Source of the DNA: Cyanobium sp. CZS48M
GTDB taxonomy: Bacteria; Cyanobacteriota; Cyanobacteriia; PCC-6307; Cyanobiaceae
Length of the DNA: 64,000 nucleotides
Assembly: GCA_030373145.1 (NCBI GenBank)
Contig: JAUCZK010000001.1
Location: forward strand, 248,001 to 312,000
Direction: 5' to 3'
Below the pieces are notes generated by a model that was given only the letters and a program-made list of their open reading frames with translations, was not told where the DNA came from and did not search any database. Every line of letters begins with the position of its first letter. Position 1 is the stretch's first letter. Below, in pieces: positions 38,556 to 46,903 of the stretch. Position numbers and translations under genes: made by a program.

Positions 38556-40399
38556 TGGCTCCGGCGCCAGGCCGCTGGCGGCGGCTGTGGTGGCTTGGCC
38601 TGGCGGTCCCCCTGCTGGCCGGCCTCGACCGGCTGCCCGCCACGGCATTGGGGCAGGGGCTGAACGTGCTCGACAGCCAGATTCAGATCGCCTTCTTCCA
38701 GCTGCGCGGCGCTCGCGCGGCCCCTGCCGACCCGGTGATCCTGGCGATTGATGCTGAATCCCTCGAGCTGGGGGAGCTGCTCAGCCCCAGTGAGAGGCAG
38801 AACTCGCCGATCTGGCGCGAGATGGGCCCGTGGCCCTGGCCGAGGGCCCTGCAGGCCAGGCTGGCCGCCAGCGTGCTGGAGCGAGGGGCGGCCCGGGTGC
38901 TGTTCAACATCGAATTCAGCCAGCCCAGCCGCTTCGGCCCCGCAGACGACCAGGCCTTCCTCGCCACCCTGGCCCCCTGGCGTGAGCGGGTTCACCTCGC
39001 CGCCCGCTATGGCCTGCGCGAACGTCAGGGCCTGGAGGTGGTGCGGCTGCTGTTGCCGTTCCCGTCCCTGGGTGCTCCGGGGCTCACCACGTTGCTGCAG
39101 TCACCCCAGGGGGTGGCGGAGGCCGTGCCGGGGCAGCACTGGCTCGACACCAACCTGGCAGGTTTCCCGCCGCCCCGGCCCCGACCCATGGCCTTCCTGG
39201 CGGCCGGCAAGCCGGTACCGGCCGCGGCGATGGGCCTGAATTACTTCGGCCCCGCCGGCAGCCTCCGCCAGGTGCCGGCCTGGGATCTTCTTGACACCCC
39301 GGCTGGGTACTGGAGCGGCCGCACCGTGCTGATCGGTGCCACGGCCCCCAGCCTGGGCGACCTACAGGAGACCCCCTTCGGTCCCCAGAGCGGCACCGAA
39401 GTCCAGGGAGTGGCCCTGGCCAATGCGATTCAGGGCAGTGGCCTCCGGCGCCTGCCGGGGTGGGGCGAGACCCTGCTGCTGCTGCTCTGGGGGATCGCAG
39501 CGGCCTGGTGGCTGGGCCGGGGCGCCACGGCTGGCCGCAGCCTGCTGCTGATCATCACCCTGATGGCGTTGACGCTGGTGGCTGGCTGGGGGCTCTGGCT
39601 CGGCGCCCTGCTGCGGCTGCCCCTCTCCGCCCTGCTGCTGGCGGCGCTGGCGGGAGGCGGCGGGCGGGCTTTGGGACAGGCCCTGCGGGAGAACCGGGAG
39701 CGGGCCTACCTGCATCAGGTGCTGGCCCGTCGCGTGTCCCCCACCCTGTTGCGCGACATCCTGCGCAACCCCGGGCCGATCTGGACCCAGTCGGTCGGCA
39801 GCCGCGCCCGCTGTGTGGTGCTGTTCAGCGATCTGGTGGGGTTCACCAGCCTGAGCGCCAGCCTCGCCCCCGACCAGCTCTTCGCCCTGCTCAACCGCTA
39901 CTTCGAGGAGATGGCCTCGGCGGTGCTGGCGGAACAGGGCCTGCTCGATAAGTTCATCGGCGACGCGGTGATGGCGGAGTTCGGTGTGCCCCGCAGCCGC
40001 GGCGAGCGCGAGGAGGCCCGTGCGGCGGTGCGGGCGGCCCTGGAGATGCAGGGTGGTCTCAAGCGGCTCAATGCCGAGCTTGAGGCAGCGGGGCGCGCGC
40101 CGTTGCGCCATGGCATCGGCTTGCATGTGGGAGAGGTGATCGCGGGCAACCTCGGGGCCTCCCAGAGGCTGGAGTTCACCGTGGTGGGTGCCAGCGTCAA
40201 CGTGGCCAGCCGCCTGGAGCGTCTGACCCGCTCCTACCCCGACCATCCGATCCTGATCAGCGCCGACCTGCTCGACCTGCTGCCCGGTGAACTGGAGGTG
40301 GAGCCGCTGGGTCCCCATCCGCTGCGGGGCTTGCCAGAGCCGGTGATGGTGTTCGCGCTGCTGGGGCTGATGGGCCACCAGGACAAGGGGCCAGAATGA
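38555..40399 (+). CDS. CHASE2-type class III adenylate cyclase (first)
   Basis: A 614-residue membrane cyclase. After a first membrane helix, residues about 35-295 form an extracytoplasmic CHASE2 domain (DSQIQIAFFQLRG, PWPRALQARLAASVLERGAARVLFNIEFSQ, VLIGATAPSLGD). Three hydrophobic helices follow at 303-370, then the class III catalytic domain. Metal-binding Asp lies in VLFSDLVGFTSLS (about 421), substrate Lys and second Asp in LDKFIGDAVMAEFG (about 465-470), and the transition-state pair in VNVASRLERL. Lys plus Thr (EFTVVG) as purine-selecting residues point to ATP and the bicarbonate-responsive class IIIb. Start is coupled to the upstream FecR gene. Confidence 0.93.
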   Translation: MAPAPGRWRRLWWLGLAVPLLAGLDRLPATALGQGLNVLDSQIQIAFFQLRGARAAPADPVILAIDAESLELGELLSPSERQNSPIWREMGPWPWPRALQARLAASVLERGAARVLFNIEFSQPSRFGPADDQAFLATLAPWRERVHLAARYGLRERQGLEVVRLLLPFPSLGAPGLTTLLQSPQGVAEAVPGQHWLDTNLAGFPPPRPRPMAFLAAGKPVPAAAMGLNYFGPAGSLRQVPAWDLLDTPAGYWSGRTVLIGATAPSLGDLQETPFGPQSGTEVQGVALANAIQGSGLRRLPGWGETLLLLLWGIAAAWWLGRGATAGRSLLLIITLMALTLVAGWGLWLGALLRLPLSALLLAALAGGGGRALGQALRENRERAYLHQVLARRVSPTLLRDILRNPGPIWTQSVGSRARCVVLFSDLVGFTSLSASLAPDQLFALLNRYFEEMASAVLAEQGLLDKFIGDAVMAEFGVPRSRGEREEARAAVRAALEMQGGLKRLNAELEAAGRAPLRHGIGLHVGEVIAGNLGASQRLEFTVVGASVNVASRLERLTRSYPDHPILISADLLDLLPGELEVEPLGPHPLRGLPEPVMVFALLGLMGHQDKGPE

Positions 40400-40602
40400 A
40401 CAACCTCCGATCTCAGAGTTCAACGCCGATCAAGGACCAGCCCCAGCCCAGCTCCAGAACCAGCTGCTGTTGTTCCCTGATGTTCCGCCAGCCGCCCTTC
40501 GCGAGGCCCAAACCATCAGCCCGCCAGGACCCTCCTGGCCGTCGATCCCCGGCTTCGCTCTGCCACGGTTCTTGTGATGCTGAACTCAGCTGAGGGCGGC
40601 TG
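40396..40602 (+). other. Region between the two cyclases, competing short frames
   Basis: An ATG at 40396 overlaps the cyclase stop and opens a 65-codon Cys- and Pro-rich frame that ends at 40593. A different frame, without a start codon, reads more like protein: APAQLQNQLLLFPDVPPAALREA, then a Pro-rich tail to a stop near 40577. Neither is convincing as a gene. The second could be a lost C-terminal tail or a remnant of a small protein. Confidence 0.3.
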
Positions 40603-42492
40603 ATGCGGCGGCTCGGGACACCGGCCGTTGGCTCCCTGCTGCTGGCGCTGCTGGCCGGGGCGCTGGGCGGCTGGCCCCCGGGACCGTGGCGCCCGTGGGA
40701 GCGGGGCCTGGAACAGCAGCTCCTGAAGCTGCGCGGACCACGGCCTGCGCCGGCGGCAGTGGTACAGGTCGCCATCGACGACGCCACGCTGCAGCAGGGC
40801 GGTTGGTTTGTCAGCCAGAACCGTGGGTCGATCCCGGCCTGGGCCCAGGGGATCGGCACTCTGCCCTGGCCCAGGGCCGCCTATGGGTTGCTGGCGTCAC
40901 GGTTGCGGGAGGCGGGGGCGAGCGCTGTGGCGATCAATGTGGTCTTCGCCGGTCCCAGCAGCCTCGGCCCCGGCGACGATGCCGCTTTTGAGCGCTTTCT
41001 GCAGCGCCAGAAGGGCCATATCGCCCTGGCCGCCGAGATGCTCGAACCGCAGGACGCCGCCACAGGCAGCGGCCTCACCCTGGTGCGCCCCGATCAGTTT
41101 GTGGCGGCGATCGGTGGTCCCGGCCAGCTCGGCCTGACCAACACCCTTCCGTCCAGTCCGGGTCAGAGCGCCCTGCACCCCGAGGCCTATGGCCGCGGCC
41201 TGCTGCCGGCCAACCAGGTGGAGCCCTTCCCCTCGCTCTCGGCCACCGCCCTGCGTCTGGCGGGGCGCCGCAGCCGCCAGGACGATCCCCGCCGCGCCCT
41301 CAATGTCTACGGACCCGAGGGCAGCTTCCTGCGCCTGCCGGCCTGGGAGGTGCTGGACCCGGACCGCTGGCCGAATCACCCTCGGCGCGACTCGGTGCGC
41401 GGGGCGATCGTGCTGGTGGGGCCTGTGGTCTCCCAGGGGGAGAGCGGCAACCCCTCCCCCTTTGGTCCGCTCTCCGGCCTCGAGACCCTGGCCACCGCCA
41501 CCGCCAATTCCCTGGAGGGAGATGGCCTGGCCCCCTGGCCAGCCGATCCGCCGCTGCGGGCCTTGCTGGCGATGGCGCCCCTGCTGCTGGTGGCGGCCCT
41601 GGCCCTCGGGCGCTCCGCCCTGGCCTGGCGTCTGACACTGGTGGCGGTGGCCCTGGTTCTGCAGCTGGGGGTGGGTCTGCTGGTGCTGGCCCAAGCCCAC
41701 CTCTGGCTGCCGTTGTTGGCACCCAGCGCCGGTCTGCTCCTGATGGGGCTGCTCTACGGCGGCGACGGCTACCTGCGCGAAGAGCGCGAGCGACGTCGGC
41801 TGCGGCGCACCTTCGAGCGCTACGTGGCCCCCAGCCTGGTGGCTGAGATCCTGGGCGATCCGCGGGCCGCTGAAGGCATGTTGCGCGGCCGGCTGCTGCC
41901 GGTCACGGTGCTCTTCTCCGACATCAAGGACTTCACCCAGCTCACCCAGCGCCGCAGTGCCGAGGGCCAGATCGAGCGGCACGTGAGCCAGCTGAACCGC
42001 TATCTCGGCGCCATGGTGGCGGTGATCACCGCCCATGGCGGCACGGTCGACAAGTTCATCGGCGACGCCGTGATGGCGGTGTTCGGATCGCCACTGGGGC
42101 GCGGAGCCCAGCAGGAGGCGGAGGCGGCGTTGCGGTGCGCCCTGGCCATGCGCCAGGCCCTGCGCGAGCTCAATGCCAGCTGGGCCCAGGAGGGGCTCGA
42201 ACCGTTCGACAGCGGCATCGGCCTGGCCAGCGGTGAGGTGATCGCGGGTCAGATCGGCAGCCCCGAGCGGCTCGATTTCACCGTGATCGGTGACAAGGTG
42301 AACCTGGCCAGCCGGCTGGAGGGGCTGACCCGCAGCGAGGCCCAGCCCGTGCTGTTCGATGCCACCACGGCGGAGCTGGCCGCCGCCGCCGTCGCCACGC
42401 GCGCCCTGGGTGAGCGGCCGGTGAAGGGCATGGGGGCGATTCCGATCTACACCCTGGCAGTCACGGACGGCGAGCTGAAAGGGTCGGACTGA
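40603..42492 (+). CDS. CHASE2-type class III adenylate cyclase (second)
   Basis: A 629-residue protein with the same plan as its neighbour: signal-anchor helix (SLLLALLAGALGG), CHASE2 domain to about 300 (EQQLLKLRGPRPAP, PWPRAAYGLLASRLREAGASAVAINVVF, AIVLVGPVVSQGE), membrane helices at about 320-395, a basic linker (REERERRRLRRTFERYVAP) and a class III catalytic domain. Key residues are VLFSDIKDFTQLT (about 437), DKFIGDAVMAVFG (about 483-488), FTVIGDKVNLASRLEGL. The Lys/Thr pair again indicates an adenylate cyclase of class IIIb. It is only distantly similar to the first cyclase. Its last 46 bases overlap the convergent thiO. Confidence 0.93.
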   Translation: MRRLGTPAVGSLLLALLAGALGGWPPGPWRPWERGLEQQLLKLRGPRPAPAAVVQVAIDDATLQQGGWFVSQNRGSIPAWAQGIGTLPWPRAAYGLLASRLREAGASAVAINVVFAGPSSLGPGDDAAFERFLQRQKGHIALAAEMLEPQDAATGSGLTLVRPDQFVAAIGGPGQLGLTNTLPSSPGQSALHPEAYGRGLLPANQVEPFPSLSATALRLAGRRSRQDDPRRALNVYGPEGSFLRLPAWEVLDPDRWPNHPRRDSVRGAIVLVGPVVSQGESGNPSPFGPLSGLETLATATANSLEGDGLAPWPADPPLRALLAMAPLLLVAALALGRSALAWRLTLVAVALVLQLGVGLLVLAQAHLWLPLLAPSAGLLLMGLLYGGDGYLREERERRRLRRTFERYVAPSLVAEILGDPRAAEGMLRGRLLPVTVLFSDIKDFTQLTQRRSAEGQIERHVSQLNRYLGAMVAVITAHGGTVDKFIGDAVMAVFGSPLGRGAQQEAEAALRCALAMRQALRELNASWAQEGLEPFDSGIGLASGEVIAGQIGSPERLDFTVIGDKVNLASRLEGLTRSEAQPVLFDATTAELAAAAVATRALGERPVKGMGAIPIYTLAVTDGELKGSD

Positions 42493-43592
42493 GGGGCCCC
42501 GAAGCGATCCCAGCGGAAGGCGCCCAGCAACCTCGCCAGCTCAGGCTCCAACGGCTCCTGCAGCAGCAGATCGCCCGTGACCGCCGCCAGCAGCACGCCA
42601 TTGCGGTAATGCCCGGTGGCCAGGGTCAGCCCCTCGATTGGTGATGGTCCCAGCAGGGGCGCTTGGTCGGGGGTGCCGGGCCGGAAGCCCCACCAGCGCT
42701 CCATCGGCGGCCAGTGGGCAGCCTCCGGCAGCAGCGCCGCCAGACCGTCCTGCAGCTGCCGCTGCCCCTGGGGCGTCAGTCCGGCGTTGAAGCCCGCCTC
42801 CGGCTCGCTGGTGGCCCCCACCACCAGCAGACCGTCGTCGCGGGGCACCAGGTAGGTGCCGGGGCCGAACAGCACACGCCTCAGGGCCTGGCGCGGCCCC
42901 TGCAGCGAGAGCATCTGTCCCTTGATCGGTCGCACCGGCAGCTGGGGCAGCAGCTGGGCGCTCCAGGCGCCGCCGGTCAGCACGGCGTCGCCGCAGGGCA
43001 GCACCGTTTCGCTGCCCTCGACCCGCCGCCGCCGCACCCCCTCCAACCGCCCGCCCCGCACCAGCAGCTCGCTCACCTCGCTGCCCTCCTCGAAGACCAC
43101 CCCCAGGGCCACGCAGGCCCGCTCCAGGGCGCGCATCAATTGGCGGCGGTTGTCGATCTGGCCGTCCTGGCTGAACAGCAGTCCGGCCCGCCAGCTGGGC
43201 CCCAGCCCTGGCACCTGTCGCTCCAGGGCTGGACGATCCAGGGGCTCTCCGAATGGAGCCGTGGGGTAAGCGTCGCGTTCAGCTGCGCTGCTGAAGGGCA
43301 CCACGATGCCGCAGGTCCTGAGGCCGGCGCCGAGGCCACTGTCGGCCTCGATTTCCGCCACCCAGGTGGGAATGCGCTCCAGGCTGCGCCGGCCCAGCTC
43401 CAGCAGGGGTCCCACCAGCCCCTCGGCGTGGGGGGCGAGCATGCCGGCCGCCACGAAGCCGGCCGCCTCGCTGCGGTTGCGGCTGAGCACGTGGACGCTG
43501 CGGCCGCGGCGGGCCAGCTGGTGGGCGATGGTCAGCCCGATCAGGCCGCCCCCCAGGACCACCACGACTCCATCCATGCCACGGGGTGCCAT
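42447..43592 (-). CDS. thiO: Glycine oxidase ThiO / FAD-dependent amino-acid oxidase
   Basis: A 381-residue flavoenzyme of the DAO family. The FAD Rossmann motif VVVLGGGLIGLTIAHQL is at the N-terminus, GFVAAGMLAPHAEG and the substrate-domain block LVPRDDGLLVVGATSEPEAGFN follow, and the closing FAD motif is LATGHYRNGVLLAAVTG. In thiamine synthesis ThiO oxidises glycine to the imine used for the thiazole ring. ATG 43592 is chosen; ATG 43577 is a close alternative. It lies divergent to gatB, the order I recall from marine picocyanobacteria, where it is often annotated dadA. Confidence 0.88.
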   Translation of the reverse strand: MAPRGMDGVVVVLGGGLIGLTIAHQLARRGRSVHVLSRNRSEAAGFVAAGMLAPHAEGLVGPLLELGRRSLERIPTWVAEIEADSGLGAGLRTCGIVVPFSSAAERDAYPTAPFGEPLDRPALERQVPGLGPSWRAGLLFSQDGQIDNRRQLMRALERACVALGVVFEEGSEVSELLVRGGRLEGVRRRRVEGSETVLPCGDAVLTGGAWSAQLLPQLPVRPIKGQMLSLQGPRQALRRVLFGPGTYLVPRDDGLLVVGATSEPEAGFNAGLTPQGQRQLQDGLAALLPEAAHWPPMERWWGFRPGTPDQAPLLGPSPIEGLTLATGHYRNGVLLAAVTGDLLLQEPLEPELARLLGAFRWDRFGAPQSDPFSSPSVTARV

Positions 43593-43707
43593 AACCTCAA
43601 GGTATCCAAGCGCCAAAGGCATGGCGACGGCCCTTTGCCAGCGGCCGCTGCCCTCCGCCTTCCGCAAGGGCCCGCTGCATAGGATCAGCTCAAGCCAGGA
43701 GACAGGG

Positions 43708-45189
43708 ATGGGTGCGGCGATGGCAGAGGGGTGCTGGGAGGCCGTGATCGGCCTGGAAACCCATGTGCAGTTGGGCACCGCCAGCAAGATCTTCACGGCC
43801 GCCTCCACCAACTACGGCGACGATCCCAACACCCACATCGATCCGGTGGTGCTGGGTCTGCCCGGCACCCTGCCGGTGCTGAATGAAAAGGTGCTGGAGT
43901 ATGCGGTGAAGGCGGCCCTCGCCCTCAACCTGCAGGTTGCCGAGCACAGCAAGTTCGACCGCAAGCAGTATTTCTATCCAGATCTGCCCAAGAACTACCA
44001 GATCTCCCAGTTCGATCAGCCGATCGCCGAGAACGGCTGGATCGAGGTGGAGGTGGCCGAGAAGGGCAAGGACACCTACCTCAAGACGATCGGCATCGAG
44101 CGGCTGCATATGGAAGAAGACGCAGGCAAGCTCGTTCATGCCGGCAGTGATCGCCTCGCCGGCAGCACCCATTCATTGGTGGATTACAACCGCGCCGGGG
44201 TGGCCCTGGCTGAAATCGTCAGCAAGCCCGATCTGCGCACGGGCCGGGAGGCGGCGGAGTACGCCTCGGAGATCCGCCGGATCATGCGCTATCTGGGCGT
44301 GAGCGACGGCAACATGCAGGAGGGATCGCTGCGCTGCGATGTGAACATCTCGGTGCGGCGCGGGCCGAATGAACCATTCGGCGTGAAGGTGGAGATCAAG
44401 AACATGAACTCCTTCTCGGCGATCCAGAAAGCCTGTGACCATGAGATCGCCCGCCAGATCAAGGCGATCGAGGGCGGTGAGCTGATCCGGCAGGAAACAC
44501 GCCTCTGGGATGAGAGCAAACAGCTCACCAAGAGCATGCGCAGCAAGGAGGGCAGCAGCGACTACCGCTACTTCCCCGAGCCGGATCTGGGCCCGATCGA
44601 GGTGACCTCCGAGCGGCGTGAGGGTTGGCGCGCCGAACTGCCCGAGCTGCCGGCGGCCAAGCGCCACCGTTACGCCGACCAGCTGGGTCTCTCGATCTAC
44701 GACGCCCGGGTGCTCACCGATGAGCGCGCCATGGCCGAGTACTTCGAAGCCGCCGTGGCTGCCGGAGCGGAGGCCAAGGGGGTTGCAAACTGGGTCACCG
44801 GCGACATCGCCGCCTACCTCAATGCCGGCAAGCTCTCGGTCACCGAGCTGCCCCTCAAGCCCACACAGCTGGCGGAGCTGGTGCAGCTCATCGATAACGG
44901 CACCATCAGCGGCAAGATCGCCAAGGACCTGCTGCCGGAGCTGCTGGAGAAGGGCGGTTCCGCCAAGGCGATCGTGGTGGAGCGGGGCCTGGGCATGATC
45001 AGCGACCCCGTCGCCATCACCGAGGTGGTGGCGGAGCTGCTGGCGGCCCATCCGGTTGAGGTGGAGGCCTTCCGTGGAGGTAAGACCAAACTTCAGGGCT
45101 TCTTCGTGGGGCAGCTGATGAAGCGCACCGGCGGCCGGGCCGACCCGAAGCTGGCCAATCGCATCCTCAGTGAGCAGCTCAAGGGCTGA
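43708..45189 (+). CDS. gatB: Asp-tRNA(Asn)/Glu-tRNA(Gln) amidotransferase subunit B
   Basis: A 493-residue GatB. The catalytic cradle has WEAVIGLETHVQLGTASKIF, the zinc/metal region, LPGTLPVLNEKVLEYAVKAALAL, HMEEDAGKLVH, and SLRCDVNISVRRGPNEPFG. The C-terminal YqeY-like domain (ANWVTGDIAAYLN to the end) binds tRNA. With GatA and GatC, which are not in this window, it converts Glu-tRNA(Gln) to Gln-tRNA(Gln). ATG 43708 is taken; ATG 43720 (MAEGCWEAV) is possible. Confidence 0.97.
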   Translation: MGAAMAEGCWEAVIGLETHVQLGTASKIFTAASTNYGDDPNTHIDPVVLGLPGTLPVLNEKVLEYAVKAALALNLQVAEHSKFDRKQYFYPDLPKNYQISQFDQPIAENGWIEVEVAEKGKDTYLKTIGIERLHMEEDAGKLVHAGSDRLAGSTHSLVDYNRAGVALAEIVSKPDLRTGREAAEYASEIRRIMRYLGVSDGNMQEGSLRCDVNISVRRGPNEPFGVKVEIKNMNSFSAIQKACDHEIARQIKAIEGGELIRQETRLWDESKQLTKSMRSKEGSSDYRYFPEPDLGPIEVTSERREGWRAELPELPAAKRHRYADQLGLSIYDARVLTDERAMAEYFEAAVAAGAEAKGVANWVTGDIAAYLNAGKLSVTELPLKPTQLAELVQLIDNGTISGKIAKDLLPELLEKGGSAKAIVVERGLGMISDPVAITEVVAELLAAHPVEVEAFRGGKTKLQGFFVGQLMKRTGGRADPKLANRILSEQLKG

Positions 45190-45222
45190 GGCTTGAGTCG
45201 GGACTTGATGGCCAGCCGCTGG

Positions 45223-46158
45223 TTATCGGTTCGGAGGTGGCTGCTGGGGTGCTCCTGGCTTGATGAAGCCCCGAATGGTCTGAAAGGAGTCTTCCGCGAA
45301 GGAAGCGTCGCCGGTGAACTCCGGTTTGTTGATGACTCGGAGCCGCTCATCCACATGGCTGATCAGCGTGGCCATGTCCGGCTTGCTGGCCAGGTTGAGG
45401 TTGGTGGGCTCCTGGTTGGCACTGATCACTGCGGAGCCGTTGGCCACGGCGCTCTCGATCGTGGAGATCAGATCATTGGCCAGCACATATTTACGGTTGT
45501 AATTCTCATAATTGCTGGCTTGTCCATAGAGCTGGCTGAAGGTCCAGGCTGAATAGAGGACCAGCCCGGAGGTGATGCCGATGTTGATGATGGCATTGTT
45601 CGACTTCTCCCAGCCCTGCTTGCTGATCAGAGCGAGGGAGCTGAGGGCGAGGATCCCCGCCGCAGTGCTCAGCGAGAGGGCGGCATAGCGGTGGGAGAAA
45701 TAGAACACCCCCACGGTGCAGGCCAGTCGCCTCCCCTGATCCAGCTGGCTGATCTGTTCTTTGAGCCGCTGGGTCTGGCCCGGTGTGATCGACACGTCCA
45801 CCCCAACAGTGCTGAGCCGACCGATGCGGGTATCGATGTTGATGAGTCGATTATTGAGATCCGCCAGCTGCCGTTCTCTCTCGTCTGAATTCATAGGTTG
45901 ACCCTGGCAGATAGTCCAGCGGCTGGAGATCCCGGACACGGTGAAGAACACCCCCCAGTACAACACCATGGCCAGCAGAATCAGCCCTGCGCTGATGGTC
46001 AGATGGCCCGCGAGGGTGGGTCTGGCACTGCGGCTGCTCTCGCCGACCTGCTCGTCGATCAGCCAACCCCGCAGCTGACGGTAGCAGCGGGTCCAGGCCA
46101 CCATTAGGAGGTGGGGCGGCCGTGGCCCTCCCTGCGGCGATTCGAAATCGGGATCCAT
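45223..46158 (-). CDS. Hypothetical membrane protein with coiled coil
   Basis: A 311-residue protein. Two hydrophobic helices flank a loop: one at about 55-80 (LTISAGLILLAMVLYWGVFF) and another pair at about 155-205 (YAALSLSTAAGILALSSLALI, INIGITSGLVLYSAWTF). Between them lies a coiled-coil-like stretch, SDERERQLADLNNRLINIDTRI. The C-terminus after residue 215 is soluble, helical and ends in a proline-rich tail. ATG 46158 is preferred over the first possible codon at 46215. No family is recognised; the arrangement resembles DUF4231-type or SLATT-like membrane proteins only loosely. Confidence 0.7.
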   Translation of the reverse strand: MDPDFESPQGGPRPPHLLMVAWTRCYRQLRGWLIDEQVGESSRSARPTLAGHLTISAGLILLAMVLYWGVFFTVSGISSRWTICQGQPMNSDERERQLADLNNRLINIDTRIGRLSTVGVDVSITPGQTQRLKEQISQLDQGRRLACTVGVFYFSHRYAALSLSTAAGILALSSLALISKQGWEKSNNAIINIGITSGLVLYSAWTFSQLYGQASNYENYNRKYVLANDLISTIESAVANGSAVISANQEPTNLNLASKPDMATLISHVDERLRVINKPEFTGDASFAEDSFQTIRGFIKPGAPQQPPPNR

Positions 46159-46183
46159 GCAGGTCCACGTTCGATCATTCAGC

Positions 46184-46810
46184 CTAAGAAGGTTGCTCTG
46201 GCTCGTCAGCCGCACCTCCCAGCAACGCCGTCACCAGCTGCTGGTCCAGGGCTTCGACCGCGCCACTGTTCTCGATCACCAGATCGGCCAGCGGGCGTTT
46301 GCGCTCCAGGGGCCACTGGGCCGCCACTCGGGCGCGAGCCTCCGCCTCGCTGAGCCGGTCGCGGGCCATCAGCCGTTTGAGTTGCTGGTCCTCTTCGCAG
46401 TCCACCAGCCAGACCTCGCTGCAGAGCCCCTCCAGCCCCGCCTCGAACAGAAGGGGGATCATCAGTACCACCACTGGGGCCGTGGCCAGTCGAGCCAGAT
46501 CGGCATCAAAGCGTGCTCGCACCAGCGGATGGATCAGTGCCTCCAGCCAGGCCCGCTCCGCCCCATCCGCGAACACGATCCGCCCGAGGGCGGCGCGATC
46601 GATCCCTCCTGTCGCGTGGCGCACCCGGGCGCCGTAGCGCTCCAACACGGCCTGCTCCCCTTGGCTACAGGCGGCCAGGGCCTCCCGGGCATAGCTGTCG
46701 GCATCCAGCACGGGCAGCCCATGGCGCTCGGCGAGTAACCGGCCCACGCGGCTCTTGCCCGTGGCGATGCCGCCGGTTAGGCCGATGCGACGTTGGTGTG
46801 GGGGGATCAA
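46184..46810 (-). CDS. coaE: Dephospho-CoA kinase
   Basis: A P-loop kinase of about 208 residues for the last step of coenzyme A synthesis. The Walker A motif GLTGGIATGKS is at the N-terminus, followed by LDADSYAREAL, the LIHPLVRA block with its conserved His, VVLMIPLLFEAGL and the lid RLMARDRLSEAEARAR. No ATG or GTG lies near the expected start; TTG at 46810 gives MIPPHQRRIGLTGG, the right length for the family, while the nearest ATG (46927) would add 39 unconserved residues and overlap argJ. The gene is divergent from argJ. Confidence 0.93.
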   Translation of the reverse strand: MIPPHQRRIGLTGGIATGKSRVGRLLAERHGLPVLDADSYAREALAACSQGEQAVLERYGARVRHATGGIDRAALGRIVFADGAERAWLEALIHPLVRARFDADLARLATAPVVVLMIPLLFEAGLEGLCSEVWLVDCEEDQQLKRLMARDRLSEAEARARVAAQWPLERKRPLADLVIENSGAVEALDQQLVTALLGGAADEPEQPS

Positions 46811-46903
46811 GGCTGTGGTCCTCGGCGGTGGGACTGGCTGCCGGCCCCGATCCTGCCCGTCAGACCGACAGCTCGGCAGGATGCAGGCAGCTTGCTCCCT
46901 CCC

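Noticed and set aside
45223-46158. Assigning the coiled-coil membrane protein to a sensor or SLATT family
   Set aside because: The helix pattern is only generally similar and no signature motif was found, so it is left as hypothetical.
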